NCBI GenBank assembly: GCA_030734395.1
Contig: JAUZTG010000048.1
Coordinates: 248,001-312,000 of the forward strand
Reading direction: 5' to 3'
DNA: 64,000 bases
Source of the DNA: Sarocladium kiliense
Lineage: Eukaryota > Ascomycota > Sordariomycetes > Hypocreales > Sarocladiaceae
Every line of letters begins with the position of its first letter. Within the stretch, counting starts at the first letter, position 1. Under the pieces are notes generated by a model. The model made no database searches and had not been told where the DNA came from. It worked only from the letters and a program-made list of their open reading frames with translations. This document shows, piece after piece, positions 10,053 to 21,318 of this stretch. Made by a program: the position numbers and the translations under genes.

Positions 10053-11855
10053 ATGTTGACCGCGCCTAGAGGCAGACGCGTGCTGCTTCTCGCATCAGCT
10101 GCGATTCTCAGCACGTTGTACCTTTGGACGCTTCGGAAAGATGCGACCCCAAATATCCACCTCGACACGCCTCCTACAGGACCGCTCCCGCCATCATTCT
10201 CGATAGACCAAAGTTTTCCATGGAGAACACTGGCTACAAATTATCCTGTCCAGACTCTCGTGCCATTGCCGACAGAACAGCCAAAGAGCCTCCCGAAGGT
10301 CCAGGCTGAGTTTGCCGAAGAGTCCGAGAGCTCGCGCCAAGTGAGGTTAGAAAGGCAAAACGCAGTCAAGCAGACGTTTCTGAGAAGCTGGAAAGCATAC
10401 AAAGAGCATGCCTGGCTCCAAGACGAGCTCAAGCCCGTATCAGGCGGCGGCCGCAGCCCTTTTGGTGGATGGGCAGCTTCGCTGGTGGACGCACTCGACA
10501 CCCTCTGGATCATGGATCTGAAAGAGGAGTTCGCCGAGGCTGTCGACGCAATTCATCAAATTGATTTCAGGGAAACAACCCTAGGAGAGGTCAATGTCTT
10601 CGAGACAACTATTCGCTATCTCGGGGGCTTCCTCTCAGCTTTCGACCTCAGCCAAGACGCACGGCTCTTACAAAAGGCGGTTGAGGTTGGAGACATGATC
10701 TACAAGTCCTTCGATACTCCGAACCGCATGCCTATCATGAGATGGGATATCAAAGGTGCGGCGGACGGTGAGCGACAGGTCGCGGGTTATAACACCCTGG
10801 TTGCTGAGATTGGCAGCCTGTGCATGGAGCTTACACGCCTCTCTCAGATCACGGAAGATCCGAAGTGGTTCGACGCTACTCATCGCATCACTGAGGCAAT
10901 GGCCCAGCAGCAGGATTCCACAGAACTACCGGGGCTCTGGCCCTTGGTCGCCAATGCAGAAGAGATGGTGTTCAATGCAGGCTCAACATTCACCTTGGGA
11001 GCCATGGCGGACTCTCTATACGAATACCTGCCGAAAATGGTAGCCCTTACGGCCGGTGAACTACCAGTCTACCAAACTATGTACGAGAAAGCTATGGATG
11101 TAGCGCCAAAGCATCTGTTTTATAAACCAATGACCCCAACCAACGAGGACATACTGGTCTCCACTGCATTCCATACAGCGAATGGAGGGCCTACCAAAGG
11201 CCAGCGAGAGACTCAAGGCCAGCATCTTGTGTGCTTTCTCGGAGGAATGCTTGCATTGGGCAGCAGGTTGTTTGAGCGCCCCGGCGATGCTCAGCTCGCT
11301 GAAAAGCTAACCAATGGCTGCGTCTATGCGTATCAAGCCTTCCCTCACAGGGTCATGCCGGAGACTTGGCACATGGTCGCATGTGAACCTGGAAGCGACT
11401 GTTCCTGGAACGAGGATAGATGGAAGGAGGAGGTCCTCAAAGCCAATGCGATGGGCTCAGACGCGACGTTGCAAGATGCCGAAGCTATAATCCACGATGA
11501 CGCTCTTCCGAAAGGCTTCACCAATATTCCCGACCGTCGCTACATCCTGCGGCCAGAAGCCATCGAAAGCGTTTTTGTTATGTATCGCGTCACAGGCAGA
11601 CAAAGCTTTGCCGACACCGCTTGGGACATGTTCACAGCAATCGAAGCTTCCACCCGGACAGATCTCGCCAACTCAGCGGTATCGGATATCACTAGAGCAG
11701 GTGATCAGCCACCTCGGAAGGACTCAATGGAGTCATTCTGGATGGGCGAAACACTGAAGTATGCGTTTCTTACCTTCTCAGAGCCTGGTCTGATCAGCCT
11801 GGACGACTACGTCTTTAATACAGAAGCTCATCCTTTCCGGAGGCTGAAAGCGTGA
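10053..11855 (+). CDS. GH47 class I alpha-1,2-mannosidase, type II membrane protein
   Basis: Trims alpha-1,2-linked mannose from N-glycans in the ER or Golgi. One exon, 600 aa. A short basic N-terminus precedes a signal anchor at residues 9-26, then a Pro/Ser-rich stem, then the (alpha/alpha)7 barrel from about residue 110. GH47 hallmarks include SPFGGWAASLVDALDTLWIM, VNVFETTIRYLGGFLSA, YILRPEAIESVFVMYRVTG, KDSMESFWMGETLKY and the calcium-site end LDDYVFNTEAHPFRR. Length and anchor fit the fungal Golgi/ER enzymes rather than the shorter secreted ones. Whether it acts in ER trimming or Golgi processing cannot be settled here. Confidence 0.95.
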   Translation: MLTAPRGRRVLLLASAAILSTLYLWTLRKDATPNIHLDTPPTGPLPPSFSIDQSFPWRTLATNYPVQTLVPLPTEQPKSLPKVQAEFAEESESSRQVRLERQNAVKQTFLRSWKAYKEHAWLQDELKPVSGGGRSPFGGWAASLVDALDTLWIMDLKEEFAEAVDAIHQIDFRETTLGEVNVFETTIRYLGGFLSAFDLSQDARLLQKAVEVGDMIYKSFDTPNRMPIMRWDIKGAADGERQVAGYNTLVAEIGSLCMELTRLSQITEDPKWFDATHRITEAMAQQQDSTELPGLWPLVANAEEMVFNAGSTFTLGAMADSLYEYLPKMVALTAGELPVYQTMYEKAMDVAPKHLFYKPMTPTNEDILVSTAFHTANGGPTKGQRETQGQHLVCFLGGMLALGSRLFERPGDAQLAEKLTNGCVYAYQAFPHRVMPETWHMVACEPGSDCSWNEDRWKEEVLKANAMGSDATLQDAEAIIHDDALPKGFTNIPDRRYILRPEAIESVFVMYRVTGRQSFADTAWDMFTAIEASTRTDLANSAVSDITRAGDQPPRKDSMESFWMGETLKYAFLTFSEPGLISLDDYVFNTEAHPFRRLKA

Positions 11856-12197
11856 TGTGCCGAAACGGCAGATCATGCCTGCAAAAGGCTGGCCGTTTCT
11901 GAGAATGCCCACACAGAGTCAGCGAGCTGAGAGTTAGGTTTGTCATCTGGCCTATCAAATGGCGCTGTAAGCACTGTCTGTTGGGTGCATGAGCAAGAGA
12001 TTGCAATCGAACGAGGCCACTAGCTCGTCCAATAATATCACAGGTTGAGAAACCACCATTCTTACGAGAATTCGGGCCACCTCTAAAAACTCCTGTATCA
12101 ATTGTCCAGCAGTCAATGAGATGCGGCGGGTCTGATCGTTCGCCGCAAGACACACCTCCTCAATCCGCACGCTCTAATAGCCTGAAGCGTCGCTATA
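11856..12197. other. Short intergenic region
   Basis: A 340-bp gap between the mannosidase stop and the next plus-strand start. I see nothing supportable in it. Confidence 0.5.
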
Positions 12198-12542
12198 ATG
12201 CCTTCCATCGCCGCCCTGACTATCTACGCCTTCGGCTTCACCGCCATTCATCACGGGCTCGATATCCTCATACGGCCGTCGCAGGCTCTCGCCTCGAAAC
12301 AGCTCACCAAGACTGCAGTGCAACCACTCAATGCCTTCGCTGTAGCGGCCTTGGGTATCGGAATATACTACGTTTTGGCAGCGTGGCAAGAGAACCGGAC
12401 ATTCTTCGCCGCTACTCTTCTGAGATTTGTTTCAGCAGCGATATTCTGGAAACAAGGTGATGCATGGAAGGGGATTGCGCGATGGGAGGGTGCGTCAGCG
12501 GTGACGACAGCTGTCGCTTTGGCTTGGGAAGGCTTCGCATGA
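12198..12542 (+). CDS. Small four-helix membrane protein, function unknown
   Basis: An intronless frame of 114 aa with ATG in the context ctataATGcc. Four hydrophobic segments are visible: about residues 4-24, 44-62, 68-84 and 97-113. They are separated by short loops, one containing a conserved-looking AAWQENRTFF and another FWKQGDAWKG. There is no signal-peptide cleavage site and no cysteine. The architecture resembles small uncharacterised fungal integral membrane proteins; I cannot assign a role. Good hydrophobic periodicity over the whole frame argues that it is a real gene. Confidence 0.65.
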   Translation: MPSIAALTIYAFGFTAIHHGLDILIRPSQALASKQLTKTAVQPLNAFAVAALGIGIYYVLAAWQENRTFFAATLLRFVSAAIFWKQGDAWKGIARWEGASAVTTAVALAWEGFA

Positions 12543-13152
12543 GCCCTTCGTTGGAATCGATGCGGAGGCTACAGCGATACTGGGTTGTGAACCTGGCGCT
12601 GGTGAAACCTCGACCAGATAGAGAGCATCCTCGCGCCGATTATATGTTTCCTGTTTGTCCTGAAAGTATACAAGCACCTGGTCTGTATTGCAGGTCCAAC
12701 GATCCTCCAAGTCGGCTAGGGTATCCTAGAAAACACGCACGGTTCTCGGGAATGGGTCTCCAACGCAGGTTGAGAATGAAGGTGACGATGATTTCTAGCA
12801 GACGCATTAAAAAGGGCATCGCATAGACACGCAGAGCTGCTTTGAGACAACATCTTGGAGTTGCATTCTCAGAAACTCAGACCCGACGAGGAATCCTTTA
12901 CACGAAGTTCTCCACCGGTCCATTATTCCCACTGTCTCTTCTGATGTACCAGACATGCCAGCTTTGGTGTCCTCGTATGCCTGAGATTGTCTTCCCTTAA
13001 CAGTCATTAGGTTCCTTCATCCGATTCATTTTCTCCGCTAAACTGGCCAAAGTAATCACAACCCGATCTGACTTGCCGCTCGTTCCCGTCCATCAGCTCA
13101 CGGCTGGAGAACATGCTTTCATGCACAATACTTCCACTCCTCGCAGTATCAC
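12543..13152. other. Convergent intergenic region
   Basis: About 600 bp between two stops facing each other. It contains overlapping short frames only and no feature I can support. Confidence 0.5.
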
Positions 13153-14892
13153 CTAAGCGTCGACCATCTCAAACTTGACCAACAACGTGCACTTCGTTTC
13201 ATGCCCTTTCATATCCAGCATAGGGACAAATGTCCATCCGGAGACGATATACTGCAGCCTGACCGCCGCGACCGCGAACATTGGGTTCCTTGCCCAACTG
13301 TCATCGCTCTTAATCAGCATGCGCAAGAAGGACACTTCAGCGTCGTCGTACTCCCATTCGAGCGTCTCATCCCAAATGGGGTCCGTAGCAATAGGGTTCT
13401 CGCCCTTGTGAAGGAACCCGATCTTGTGAGGCTTGTAGTGTGCAGTCTTCCGCTTAGGAGGGTCTTTACCCAAAAGGCCAGGGTGGAAGAGCGTGCATGT
13501 GAGGTAGGGCTTGATAGACTCTGCCTCACGATCCTCGTGTAGAGGAATATCGGTGGCGCCCGCGACATGCAGAATGAGCTTCTTCTTGCGGCCCGTCGTG
13601 ATCCTGCCATTACCACCACGTCTCAGACCCGGCGGCTTGAGGACGTATCCATCAGAGCCGGCAAACAGCGCATGGTTGAGCTGATTGCTTGCTCCGAAGT
13701 GCTGCCAGTTTAGAGCGCAGATTTGAGCTCCAATACCCCAGTACTGGGTTGGCTTGAGGTTGGTCGACGAGATGCGCGTGCCCTTGGGGTAGACTCGCAT
13801 CAGGTGCTCGGCATTGTGCGAGGAGATGGGCAGGGCATGTTCCGGCAGATGGGAGGAAAGACCTGACTCCGAGACATTGATGAGATGATGATGCGGGCTG
13901 TTGGTGAGCTGGCCTGGATCGTACCAGGAGTTGTCGACGGGTTTGACGGACTGCGCGTAAACACCGAGCTCAGCCAGCTCGGGAATAATGACGGCCGATC
14001 CAGACGTTTTCTTCTTCTCCTTGTACTCCTTCCTGGCGGTCTTCTCCTCCTCCTGGTCCGCTTCGTCGTCTGAATCCGTATCACTATCGTCTTCCTCGCC
14101 AGCAAAGTGGTACTCAACGATTACGGCAATGCGAGGTCCAAGCTCCTGAAGCGTGACGTGCTCCCCAGACCCGGCCTGCTCACGATGGCCCTCTTCGCGT
14201 ACAGCCTTACTGATCATGCGGTTGCCCCAAACCTCCCGCATAATTTCGACGAGGCGCATCTGTCCTTGAGCACTACAATGGTTCTCCAGTGAGATCATAA
14301 TGGCTGTAGGAGAGTAGGCAGGATCTTTCTCTGCAATCGCAAGTTCCTCGTCCAAACAGTCGCGGATCGTCTCGCAAACTGAGCGGAAGGGGATATGGGA
14401 GACGAGTGTGAATCCATGTGTGACCTTTGGCTCCTCTGGGTTGTCGTCGTTGTCCCAGACGTCAATCTCAACACATCGTGAACCGGTCTTGATGGCGGTT
14501 TCATATGCCTCAGCGGATGAGGATCCATAGAGCTGATGAGCCAGGAGATAGGTATTGTGACTCGAACTGATCCAGTACTCTGGGAGGGGATGTGATCGGT
14601 CCAGGTACTCTGGCGGGACATGGATGTGAGACTCCGCAAGCATCTGGTTTAGAGCTGGGGTGAGCGCGTCATCCCCGAAGCCCGCATCCTTCTTGGACAA
14701 GATCTTCTTATCGGCTAGGAATTCGCGCAATGCCTGGCTGACGCGAAGCTTTTGTTTTTCAATTTCATGCTTATGGCCGTGTCCAGCACCACCGATAGTC
14801 TGGAAGTCGATCTGCTCGCCTTGGTCGTCATCATCCTCCGAGTTTGACCTGAATGGGTTGAGCTCCTTGAATTTGGCTGCAACTTCTGCCAT
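13153..14892 (-). CDS. Phosphoinositide-specific phospholipase C (X-Y-C2 core)
   Basis: Cleaves phosphatidylinositol phosphates to diacylglycerol and inositol phosphates. One exon, 579 aa. The X box starts at about residue 103 with WISSSHNTYLLAHQLYG (catalytic His112) and continues with VEIDVWDNDD (metal ligands), THGFTLVSHIPF (second catalytic His) and MISLENHC. An acidic linker (EEDDSDTDSDDEADQEEE) separates it from the Y box, which holds RVYPKGTRISSTNLKPTQYWGIGAQICALNWQ in pieces; a C2-like domain follows. There is no PH domain. The N-terminal 100 residues leave room for only a degenerate EF-hand region, typical of compact fungal PLC isoforms. The acidic X-Y linker probably acts as the autoinhibitory lid known in this family. 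Confidence 0.94.
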   Translation of the reverse strand: MAEVAAKFKELNPFRSNSEDDDDQGEQIDFQTIGGAGHGHKHEIEKQKLRVSQALREFLADKKILSKKDAGFGDDALTPALNQMLAESHIHVPPEYLDRSHPLPEYWISSSHNTYLLAHQLYGSSSAEAYETAIKTGSRCVEIDVWDNDDNPEEPKVTHGFTLVSHIPFRSVCETIRDCLDEELAIAEKDPAYSPTAIMISLENHCSAQGQMRLVEIMREVWGNRMISKAVREEGHREQAGSGEHVTLQELGPRIAVIVEYHFAGEEDDSDTDSDDEADQEEEKTARKEYKEKKKTSGSAVIIPELAELGVYAQSVKPVDNSWYDPGQLTNSPHHHLINVSESGLSSHLPEHALPISSHNAEHLMRVYPKGTRISSTNLKPTQYWGIGAQICALNWQHFGASNQLNHALFAGSDGYVLKPPGLRRGGNGRITTGRKKKLILHVAGATDIPLHEDREAESIKPYLTCTLFHPGLLGKDPPKRKTAHYKPHKIGFLHKGENPIATDPIWDETLEWEYDDAEVSFLRMLIKSDDSWARNPMFAVAAVRLQYIVSGWTFVPMLDMKGHETKCTLLVKFEMVDA

Positions 14893-16597
14893 GATGAGTA
14901 TAGTGTAATTGTTAGGTGTATGTCGTGATATCTGCGCTATGTAGGATTGTCGTGAAGAGAAAAGACCGCTTCAGCTTGTCGAAGCTCGGCAACGGGGAGG
15001 CGACGTAAGCTTATGAGGGTGGGGTTGTGGTGGCAGGAACCAAGGCAAAGGACAAGACCGCGACGCTTGGACGTGATGCGAATGCGTTGCTTGGCGCGAA
15101 CCTTGGCTGAACTGTAGCGCAAGCAGGTCTTGGGTGGATAGGGATATTCGTGTATGTGATTCGCAATTCGTAGGGCTGACGGTGGATGTGGTTTGAAGTT
15201 GTGAATCCTGGCTCAGCTTGGATGTGACGGATGGCGGGGCAGCTCAGCTTCCATTTATTGAAGGCGAAGATGTTGTGGCTTCGTCCATAGATACCTCACC
15301 TGGGTGTGGCTGTCAGTTGTGTCAGAGCTTGGTCTCCAGACTAGTGTTTCTTCATCGGGGAGTTTTGGTCTTTAATATCGCTTTGCGAGCAAAGCTGCTA
15401 AGGTACCTGTGGTCAAGGAAGTGTTGGGACTGGAATCTTGTTCATGTGCATTGCGTCACACACCTCATCACCAACGCGCGCGGCCTCTCGACACTCCAAG
15501 GCAAAGCAGGTTACTCAAGCTCTGGCGATAGACAGAGTAATATACATTCCATCATAACAATGAATTATCTCTGTGTAGAAGCAAGGTATTTTGGACTAGT
15601 TTCCACAACGCTGAATAGTGAATCGCCTGAGCGCACTCTTCACTCATATCCGCGGCTTTGCTCTGCAGGGTATCTCGACACCCGATCCGGTGGCTGGAGA
15701 CTCTCAGCGGAGCGCACCAGCCACATGCCGCACCAGCCACAATTGTCCCACGTAGAAAAAAAAACCGACCTCGAATCCAGTTCTGCTCCTCTTCTCTTTT
15801 CTTCTCCATGAACAACGCAAATTATCACGTCCACGTTCTCGTACTTTCACATTGTTGCGAGGTGCCGCGTCCGCGTGGCCTCCACGACCAACGATACGAC
15901 AGGAACACAGGATGGAGAAGAAAACACGCGAACAATCTTGGGTGCGGTGCTCCCCGGGCTTCGGTCTCGTGGGGAGGATCGCAATGATTGAACGCACATT
16001 GCACCGTCGGGAGACCACTTCAGGACTCATTACATACACACTTGATCTCGTTGATACCACGTCGCTGCGTAGTCCGGCGATGACGCTATTGCATTGTCGT
16101 CTATGAGATGACACTCATCTGCAACTGGTCATCTGCATACAAACATGACACGACCTTGAACGACATGGGACGACATTGAGGGGGTAATCCTTGATTCGTG
16201 GACCTATACTATGTCAAGTGACACGATGTCCATCATTCGGCACCGATCCAAGGCCATCGTCTCTGAGACGGGCCAACTATACTATACGTAGCAAAAGGAC
16301 TGAAGCCGAGTGGATCTTGGCCACATCTGGTCTTCGTCGCTCCGGGAAATCCAAGAAGGAGGCTGCTCTGCCATCGAGACAGAGCGCCAAAGAATTGAAT
16401 GATCGGTTGTGTGTGTTGTCCGGTGAGGCTCGTGCCAGATCCTCCTCTTTTTTACTGGTTGAAACATTACATTACGCCAACTTTGACAGGGTTTTTCAAG
16501 AGCCTTGATGCATATCGTAGCAGGATCTTCAACTATGAACAGTCAAGACTTGTTATTGTCTCGTAGGCTGATGCGTTCCAGGGCAAAGAAGCATACC
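14893..16597. other. Intergenic, PLC promoter and pheromone 3' flank
   Basis: 1.7 kb without a supported gene. The plus-strand frame 15218-15811 (197 codons) has no domain and reads through varied low-conservation sequence. I see no RNA gene or element. Confidence 0.5.
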
Positions 16598-17563
16598 TTA
16601 TCCGGCAGCAGCGATGATGCTGCGAGCGACAGTGGCCATTGCCTGGATGTCGCGCTTGGCTGCCCAGCAGCTGGCTCCAGGGCGCACGCACCATGGCTCC
16701 GGATCAGCCTCAGCCTCAGCCTCACGCTTTGCCTTCCAGCAGGATTGGCCCACTCGGTAGCACCATGGCTCAGCGTTTCGCTTGGCGAAGTACGCGGGAT
16801 CGAAGGGCTTGGTGTCGAAAGCTTCGGCATCAGGGCCGGCAATGGCCTTGAGGACGGCCTCAGCAGCACGCTTGGCCTTCCAGCAGGACTGCCCCGGGCG
16901 GTCGCACCAGCGCTTGTCGTGCTCCTCGGCGCGCTTGACCTCCGAGCATGACTGACCATTGCGGCCACACCAGGGCTCGGCCTCAGCGTCGGCCTCAGCA
17001 GCGGCAACTGGCTCGGGCAGAGCATCACGCTTCCAACATGACTGGCCCACTCGGTAACACCATGGAGATGCGTCGCGCTTCTCTTTGGTGTCTTCGCCAG
17101 CTTCGCCCTCAGTGTCAGTGTCGAACTCCTCCGCGAGACCCAGGCTGGCGTAATAACCCTCGGGGTCAGCCTCAGCAAGGGCAATCAGGCCAGCAAGCTC
17201 GTTGATCTGGCGTTTGGCGTTGAAGGCAGCACCACCGGGAGCGTTGCTGTAATCAGCCTCGGGACTGCGAGTCTGGAGACCTCCAGAGGTCAGGATAGCC
17301 TCAGCGAAGGCATCGGCAGCGGCAGCACGCTTCCAGCAGGATTGGCCCACTCGGTAGCACCAGGGATCGGCTTTAGCCTCAGCCTCACGCTTTGCCTTCC
17401 AGCAGGATTGGCCCACTCGGTAGCACCATGGCTCAGCCTTGGGATTGGCGAGGGCGTCACGCTTCCAGCAGGACTGTCCCTTGCGATCACACCAGGGCTC
17501 GGCTTTGGGAGCAGCCATGGCGGTTGTGGCCATCAAGGCCGCGGTTGCGACGGTGAACTTCAT
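16598..17563 (-). CDS. Alpha-factor-type mating pheromone precursor, eight repeats
   Basis: Encodes a secreted prepro-pheromone of 321 aa. Residues 1-17 form a signal peptide. Eight decapeptide modules with the Pezizomycotina pattern W-C-x-R-x-G-x-S-C-W occur at residues 24-33, 46-55, 68-77, 168-177, 198-207, 219-228, 267-276 and 291-300. Four are identical (WCYRVGQSCW); the others are WCDRKGQSCW, WCGRNGQSCS, WCDRPGQSCW and WCVRPGASCW. Each is followed by Kex2 sites (KR, AKR or VKR), and many are preceded by Ste13-type X-Ala or X-Pro dipeptides such as EAEAEADPEP. A spacer at residues 78-167, without modules, separates repeats 3 and 4. The mature peptides would act on a Ste2-type receptor of the opposite mating type. 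The two cysteines probably form a disulphide. Confidence 0.96.
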   Translation of the reverse strand: MKFTVATAALMATTAMAAPKAEPWCDRKGQSCWKRDALANPKAEPWCYRVGQSCWKAKREAEAKADPWCYRVGQSCWKRAAAADAFAEAILTSGGLQTRSPEADYSNAPGGAAFNAKRQINELAGLIALAEADPEGYYASLGLAEEFDTDTEGEAGEDTKEKRDASPWCYRVGQSCWKRDALPEPVAAAEADAEAEPWCGRNGQSCSEVKRAEEHDKRWCDRPGQSCWKAKRAAEAVLKAIAGPDAEAFDTKPFDPAYFAKRNAEPWCYRVGQSCWKAKREAEAEADPEPWCVRPGASCWAAKRDIQAMATVARSIIAAAG

Positions 17564-20500
17564 ATTGACGGTGAAGACTTGTCGAAAATGCGTTGATCTT
17601 TAGAGTTGAAGTGAATGTGTTGTTCAAAGGAGTCGGACGACTCGTTGCTTGTTGTTGATATGGACTCGGTGGTTGAAGGTGGTATTGATTGTCCAGATGG
17701 ACCTTCTTATGACTTGACGATGCGAGTACCGAGAGAGGAGACAGGATCAGATGAGAGGAACGAACGCTGACATTTATACACGAAGCATCAAAGCCCAGTA
17801 TTCCTCTGTGTGAAAGAGCACCGGAGAGTGTGGAAGCGATGGATGTGGTCGAGTGTCGAATAGTCAGATGCCTCTCACACGTCTTATTGACAGGCGGTCG
17901 ACTGAATAACGAAGCCGCACTGTCAATAAGCCGCCACTCCAGACTTTTCAGAGGCACACAACAAAACGGAGCCACCGCCACTAAGCCCTCGGTTCTTTCT
18001 TTCCTTCCATACGGCATGGGTCTAGACAAGATGGAGAACAAGGGACTACGGGTGCCACACTGAGTGAGGACTTGTTTGAATGGCGGACATGCAGCATCAT
18101 TTCCAGGACGAAGAGTACTGTCAAAGATCCTTTTGAGATGAACATGTTCTCTTTGGTGTTTGAAGAACTTCCAATTCCAATGTGCTTCGTCCGCTAAGTC
18201 ACATGTCGGCGATGCTTCGTAGGTTGACTACAGGTACGACAGGACCGTTACCCCCATGTTGAATGAATTACCACTACCTAAACCCATAATTCCAAGGGGC
18301 CTCAGTGAGGGCTCTTTCCGTGTGAAGATTCATTATCGCCTCCCATTGGTGGCGGTCGGCAGTCTCCCTCACCGATCTTATTGAGCCCCTATTCAACACC
18401 AAATCCGGTCTCACCAAGGGGCATCGTCCACCACCCCACACAAACCGAACAATAAGCATTGGAGGAAGTCTTTCTACAAGTCTCCTGTGTGGCACATTCC
18501 ACGGACGGCTTTCACAACGGTCAATGGGTAGGCACGCTAGGATAGCATGTGTGGTGTGGGAAAGCACCACATGGAGGTTTCCGCTAACGCGGGGATCTTT
18601 AGGAGTGAAGAAGCAAGGCGTTTAGGTATTCATTGAAATGCACAAGCACATACCGTCATATTGTAATCACGGTCCTTCCATGTCACAGAAGGGGCCGATC
18701 AGAAACTAAGAGCTTCCTATCCAATTTCAAAATGCCTCCCTCTTACAAAACAAAAAGGGTCTGAACACTACGAATGAGTGAACATGCATGGTAGATTACA
18801 GTATTATGCTTTGCAATCTGCAGATACATCTTCTCAAAGAACAGGCAGCCCATTCGTTGAACAAGCCGCCAGGCTTCGATCTGTAACAAGGACGCGGCTG
18901 GATGGCCACGTGGGCATAGGCTGATTAAGGGAGATGGTGTGGTGTCAATGAAAGATTGTCACATAAGGCGAACGTGTAAGAGACCATACAGACTAAGTTG
19001 GGCGGCCTAGACTGCCGAGGCCGAGCAGAGTGTTGGTTGGGGGATGCTGAAGTATTTGCATCTGAGAGCACATCTCCAACTGGGTGGTTAATTTGACTTA
19101 CGCGATATGGTCCATGAAGACGCAAAGAACGGAAATTTGGATAAAGAAGTACTGTATGTGTTTTTGATTACATAGTCTTGTATATGCACCTGTTGAGTTG
19201 CTGCATGAGGAGAGCCGACGGATATATCGTCTCAGCGACAACAGACATCCAAATCGCCTGCTCTCAGCCTTCACGTCAACGTCAAAGTTAGCAGTAATGC
19301 GCGCTTGATGGTCACACGTACACTACATTATGGTGAAGGTACTCTGGTCGTATCGTGTGTCAGCCAGCAGACTAGATCTAGCCTCGAGCTGCATACCTAG
19401 CTCTTGCCCAAGCACTTCGCACTCGCGTCAGCGTTCGCATCAAAGTATGCGATGATTGAGTCTCCCAGACTTCCAGCAAGTGAAATGCACGGACATCATC
19501 CGCTTATCCATTGCATGTTCGGGCTTGGCCATCGCTTGTCCGAGATGGATCCTTCAAGCGGAAACCCGAACACGAGGCTTCATGATGACTCCGCGATGCG
19601 GCTGGTGAAGACAAGAGTGAAATACACAAGGAAGCAGGCAATCCCAGCTGCTGAGAATTACAACTACAGCGGCGTGTTGCATCATCTGGTATTGGATGCA
19701 ACTACGTCGGATAGAGAACAACTGTGTCCATCCATCCGGGCCACGTTCCCTTGATTGTCTGATCCGTAGAAACGAACACGCGGCACACAACCATGCCACA
19801 CCGTGCATCCATATCATGCGCCAATTCAATCGATGACGATGAGGTGCTTCTTCTCGCGGCAGGCTAGGCGCAGCCCAATATCTGGGGATAGCCCGCCGAG
19901 GTAGCATTGTTCTATCGCGACAGGAATAAACGAGAAGCCTCAAGGCTGGCTCGTGTGTGACGGTGCATCAGCTCCGGCACACACACTCAACCCAGGTCGC
20001 ACAGTCCTGTCTCTGAATGCTTGGCCTGCAGCCCGAGAATGCTGAGAAGAATCCTCCTTTCCGTATGGAGACATAGCTTTAACCTCGCAGGCCAAGAACG
20101 GAACGGCTGATATGAACCCCTGTCGGTCGCCTGCATGAGCTGGGGTACTCCTACGATAATGCAAGCCAGCCGCACCGTCCGAACGCGAGGACGAGTCCTT
20201 GCGGCAAAGTCACCGCTGGGGACTCAGTGTCATTCATGTGTGTTGCTCTCTCTGCTGCGTGGGGACCTCAGAGTTGGCGGGCTGATCGTTGTAGCCTTCG
20301 GAAACTAAACCTTGACCGCCTCCACTGTGGATATAGTTGTCCCGAGATTGATTTGCCGAGTCGTTTATCGCTGCTTTGACCATCAGTGGTGAGCTCAATC
20401 AGCAGTTGTGCTTTGAAGTCTAGGCGTGTTTCCGAAAACGACAGTGATAGCCAGCGAAGCCTTTCCATCTGATCTTTAAGGCCATCTGACCTTGGATACG

Positions 20501-21318
20501 AGCGATCGAAACATCCTCAAACGATGATGAACAACTAGATCACCCTTGAAGACCCACGCGATTGAGCCAGCGACAGCAAAGAATGGCACATCTTACACCC
20601 GGCAGACACAACCGAAGTGCCCCGGATTGACAGACAAGACGGCACAACCGCAATGCAACCTCAAGGTTACGGGCACAGCTGTGCCGTGCCCGCGTATATA
20701 TCCAAATCGTCGTCAGAGGCGCATGTCGCTCGCCCAAAGCAGACGCGGTTGAGCTGCCTGGGGACAACGTGGCGCGCAATATCTAGAGCTTGTTTCTGCC
20801 ACTGTGCAGCACAGGAATATATTAACATCACAACCATTCACGACCACTTTGTGCTGCAAACTCTGACGCGATCAAGATTGCGAGGTACGCGCTGACGCCA
20901 AGTCGAACCCAGGCAAGCAAGGGTGAAATGACAGAACCCCTGGGATCCACGGGGCAGGACGGCGACTAGACTGTGTTGTGTTAGTGCCACGGCGTGGCGC
21001 CGGCTTTTGGGATTGCGACGAGCGGTCGGATACGCGGGTTTGTCATGTAGGGAGGCAGAGATGAGTAGCAAGGACCCGGATACGATGACATAGCCAGAGC
21101 TGTAGCCGAAGTTGTTTTGTCTCGCTGGTGCCTATGGAATGAGACAAAGCGGCTGCAAGTATAAACACCACCTCAGTCCGGCCACGATGAGCATTCTGAA
21201 GATTGGAAGCATCAGCATTAAGCTTCTTTTCCTTGCTCAACCCGGCCCAGCTTCCCAGCTCGTGGCATAGTCATTCATTCCATTTGCTTTGCCCTCCATT
21301 TCGTTCCAGTCATCCATC
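17564..21318. other. Long gene-poor interval (3.75 kb)
   Basis: Lies between the divergent starts of the pheromone precursor and the FAD oxidase. Frames up to about 180 codons occur on both strands (for example minus 18041-17487) but none has domain, signal peptide or splice support. I found no tRNA, repeat array or transposon end. It may simply be two long promoters or may hold noncoding transcripts. Confidence 0.45.

Noticed and set aside
15218..15811. Plus frame of 197 codons before the pheromone gene
   Set aside because: Sequence character is random, with no domain or start context, and it overlaps other equally poor frames.
20895..20925. tRNA-like B-box (ggttcgac on minus)
   Set aside because: The following bases do not complete the T-arm, and no matching A-box or acceptor stem was found nearby.
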